NCBI GenBank assembly: GCA_030272155.1
Contig: CP126197.1
Coordinates: 992,001-1,056,000, forward strand
Length of the DNA stretch: 64,000 nucleotides
Direction: 5' to 3'
DNA from: Tetradesmus obliquus
Lineage: Eukaryota; Chlorophyta; Chlorophyceae; Sphaeropleales; Scenedesmaceae
Made by a program: the position numbers and the translations under genes. The notes beneath the pieces were generated by a model that ran no database searches, had not been told where the DNA came from, and worked only from the letters and a program-made list of their open reading frames with translations. Position 1 is the first letter of the stretch, and each line of letters begins with the position of its first letter. Positions 61,967 to 64,000 of this stretch are shown here, piece after piece.

Positions 61967-62363
61967 GACGCGCATGCATATGGTGCCTATAGGCCTCGCC
62001 ATAAATGGCAGGCCAATGAGACGTGGATACTGGGTGATTCTTCGACTGATCTTAAGGCCATCATGTTGATCTCAACGACCGTTTCCTGTTGTTGCGGTCG
62101 CTTTGCGCAAGGCATACAGATTTGGCGCCTGGCGCTTGTCACATGTTGCGTTTGCGCTTAAAAAAAACCATAACTAATTGTTGTTACCAAACACATGTGC
62201 CATGTTAAATCTACGTTGGATACGGTGAAGGTCGATGTCCGACATTGGGTCGCGAGCTTCTACCCGAGGGCGGCCGCCCGCGGGCGCCATACTACAGCCA
62301 TTCCCCCGCCCTTCCACACGTGCATCGCAGCCGAATGCCGCTCACATTCGCCGCACATGTCAC
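61967..62363. other. Promoter-side interval of fasciclin gene 2
   Basis: About 400 bp between CACTA element 2 and the TATA box of the second fasciclin gene. No other feature seen. Confidence 0.5.
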
Positions 62364-62371
62364 TATAAAAG
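62364..62371 (+). promoter_or_regulatory. TATA box of fasciclin gene 2
   Basis: TATAAAAG lies 91 bp before the ATG at 62455, in the context CACTATAAAAGC, similar to the first gene (CGCTATAAAAGC). Confidence 0.65.
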
Positions 62372-62993
62372 CTTTGCGCACCTTCGCACATTGATTTGTG
62401 CCTGGACTCGGAATCTTCCAAACGTTCAAGGTGTTCTCCACCAAGCTCAACTTGATGCTGGCCTGCTGCTTCGCAGCACTGGCTACTGCTGCACTGGCAT
62501 CACCTAGGTCCTTGCTGCAGGCAGCACCGGCAGCGGGTGCAAAGCCTGCAGCTGCAGCACCTGCATTCCTGTCTGCAGCCTTGGCTGCTGGTGCCCCAAC
62601 CACCAAGCTCACCACCTTCAATGCTGCTGCCCAGGTGAGCCTTACTTCACAAACAGCAGCGTTGTGCAGGACGCAATCACTTGGTAATCTACAACACATT
62701 AAAGACTGCATCTGTGCTTCCCAAGTTTCGAACATGCAGCTCCTTGTGGCATCAACCAAACCTGTCCATGCCCAGTGGGTCATCTTGTACACAACACAGC
62801 ATAACTCTGGTGCAGACAGTCTGCATGTTGGAGAGCGTTGCACACAGGAAGGTCACTTGAACATCCATCAAACAGTGGATGTTGTCTCTTTGCTCCATTA
62901 ACTAGATCATGCGGCTCCCTGTGGCAGCTGAAGCACACAGATGTCCAGTCCGCATCATGAGGCCCACCCTTTGACCCAACACTGTGCCTGACA

Positions 62994-62995
<2 letters not shown>

Positions 62996-63069
<74 letters not shown>
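62996..63069 (+). repeat. (CTG)~25 array before a 3' splice site
   Basis: Almost uninterrupted CTG triplets on the sense strand, followed by an interrupted CTG tail and the GCAG acceptor at 63094. Among the longest pure triplet runs in the window, with the one at 3360-3422. Confidence 0.95.
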
Positions 63070-63080
<11 letters not shown>

Positions 63081-63425
63081 TTGCTGCTCCGCAGGCATAT
63101 GGTTTGGCCAGCAAGATGACGCCCACCACCGCCTGGACCATCTTCGCACCGATGCGGCATTCGCTGAAAGGCTGCAGGCATCGCTGGGCATCACACCTGC
63201 GCAGCTGCTTACGCCAGCCAAGAAGGCCATCCTGACCGAGGTAAGTGGTGGAATACGATTGGCACTGTGTGTGCAGGGTACACAGCATCAGGTGTCATTG
63301 TCAGGATTCATGACTGAACCACTGTGTATCCAGGGTACAGCGCATCAGGCGTCAGTGTTAAGTACCAATAGGCAACTCCAGCCTTTGGAACAGTCTTTAG
63401 AGTCAGGCATGCCGATCCTCTGCAG

Positions 63426-63660
63426 CATATGCAGCAACACATCGTCCACAGGGGCGCGCCTCTCCCTGCTGTGCACAAGCTGAAGTCTTGCACTGGGCTG
63501 CCCCGCTGCATCCTCCACCAACCACCCCAATCCTCTGCAGTCATGCAGTACCACATCGTCCCTGCTGACGCCCTCCTCAGCACCCAGCTGAAAGCAGGCC
63601 AGAAGCTGACCACTGCCCTGGCAAGGGCAGGCCCACGGACAAACTGCTGTGCTGCACGGC
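63426..63660 (+). repeat. Two decoy copies of fasciclin gene 2 exon 3 start
   Basis: Acceptor and first codons of exon 3 (MQYHIVPA) recur at 63541-63660 (close copy, continuing for LLSTQLKAGQKLTTALARAG) and at 63426-63480 (damaged copy). Each follows a CTGCAG acceptor. Confidence 0.88.
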
Positions 63661-64000
63661 TCCCTCTCCATCCACCAAACATGTGCCTGCTGCATGCACG
63701 TGCTGTCCCACCACGCCGGTTTCCGCTGCTCGTTGCTATCTCCCGCTGAACTGCTGTACCGCCCTTTCCTGCTGCAACACCAACCACCCCAACCGTATGC
63801 AGATCATGCAGTACCACATCGTTCCTGCTGGCGCCCTACTCAGCACCCAGCTGAAAGCCGGCCAGAAGCTTACCACCTCCCTGGCCCGGGCAGAGCCCCT
63901 GGTCATCAAGATGATTGGCGGCGCTCCCAACATCTCTACACCTCACAGCGACGCAGGCATTGTTGTGCCGAACATCAAGTTTGGCAAGAGTGTGGTGCAT

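Larger units (their letters stand above)
62455..64000 (+). pseudogene. Second fasciclin (FAS1) gene, frameshifted, cut by window end
   Basis: Paralogue of the gene at 56113. Exon 1 62455-62634 (signal peptide LACCFAALATAALA, then Ala/Pro-rich), exon 2 63095-63240, exon 3 from 63803 past the edge (MQYHIVPAGALLSTQLKAGQ, IVVPNIKFGKSVVH). Exon 2 is 146 nt, against 150 nt in the paralogue. The four missing bases fall in the H1 motif after TAWTIFAP and shift the frame, although the rest of the exon is well conserved in the other frame. Unless this is an assembly error, the gene cannot give a full FAS1 domain. The sequence aligned with the paralogue's start lacks an ATG, so I chose the first internal one. 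Confidence 0.75.

Noticed and set aside
62980-63240. PolyLeu/PolyAla protein from the CTG array
   Set aside because: The array lies in an intron ending at a GCAG acceptor, and the paralogous gene has the same arrangement.

Overview
The window reads as nuclear DNA of a green alga, probably Chlorophyceae (inference). Genes are split into many short exons with GT/AG borders, the protein set is algal (expansin-like protein, fasciclin proteins, MYND proteins with Ala/Gln-rich filler, AP2 factor, FCP1/CPL-type phosphatase, ciliary-type MAP kinase), and both exons and introns are full of CAG/CTG triplet arrays. There is no operon structure and I saw no rRNA, tRNA or CRISPR array. Ten coding models were built by joining exons by eye. 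Nine of them keep one open frame across every junction, which is the main support for the coordinates.

Layout. 1-1500: minus-strand OTU-type deubiquitinase exon running off the left edge, with further uncertain exons. 2909-6861 (-): secreted expansin-like protein. 9409-11306 (-): AP2-domain factor. 13730-16883 (+): ERK7/MAPK15-type kinase with a TDY activation loop. 18765-20471 (+): Nudix hydrolase of the diphosphoinositol-polyphosphate type. 22380-27308 (+): FCP1-like RNA polymerase II CTD phosphatase with BRCT. 28333-30303 and 30975-33156 (+): two unrecognised proteins, the first secreted. 35588-41250 (-) and 49912-55167 (-): paralogous secreted leucine-rich proteins with the same eight-exon plan. 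41764-46148 (-): MYND zinc-finger protein with a probable one-base frameshift. 56113-57468 (+): fasciclin protein. 62455-64000 (+): second fasciclin gene carrying a four-base deletion and running off the right edge.

Two elements have the full outward signature of CACTA (En/Spm) DNA transposons: 46444-49240 (duplicated target CTT) and 59253-61966 (duplicated target GAC). Neither holds a recognisable transposase, so both look non-autonomous.

The most unusual signal is structural. In at least seven genes the edge of an exon, together with its splice site or stop codon, is repeated in tandem inside the neighbouring intron or 3' flank, giving ladders of two to seven truncated decoy exons. Intronic triplet arrays placed just before 3' splice sites consistently read CTG on the sense strand, while exonic arrays read CAG, GCA or AGC. 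One intron of the second leucine-rich gene also carries a head-to-head block of TTTAGGG/CCCTAAA-like telomeric sequence.

The genes do not form one pathway. Expansin-like, fasciclin and leucine-rich secreted proteins point to the cell wall or surface. The kinase, AP2 factor and CTD phosphatase are regulatory.
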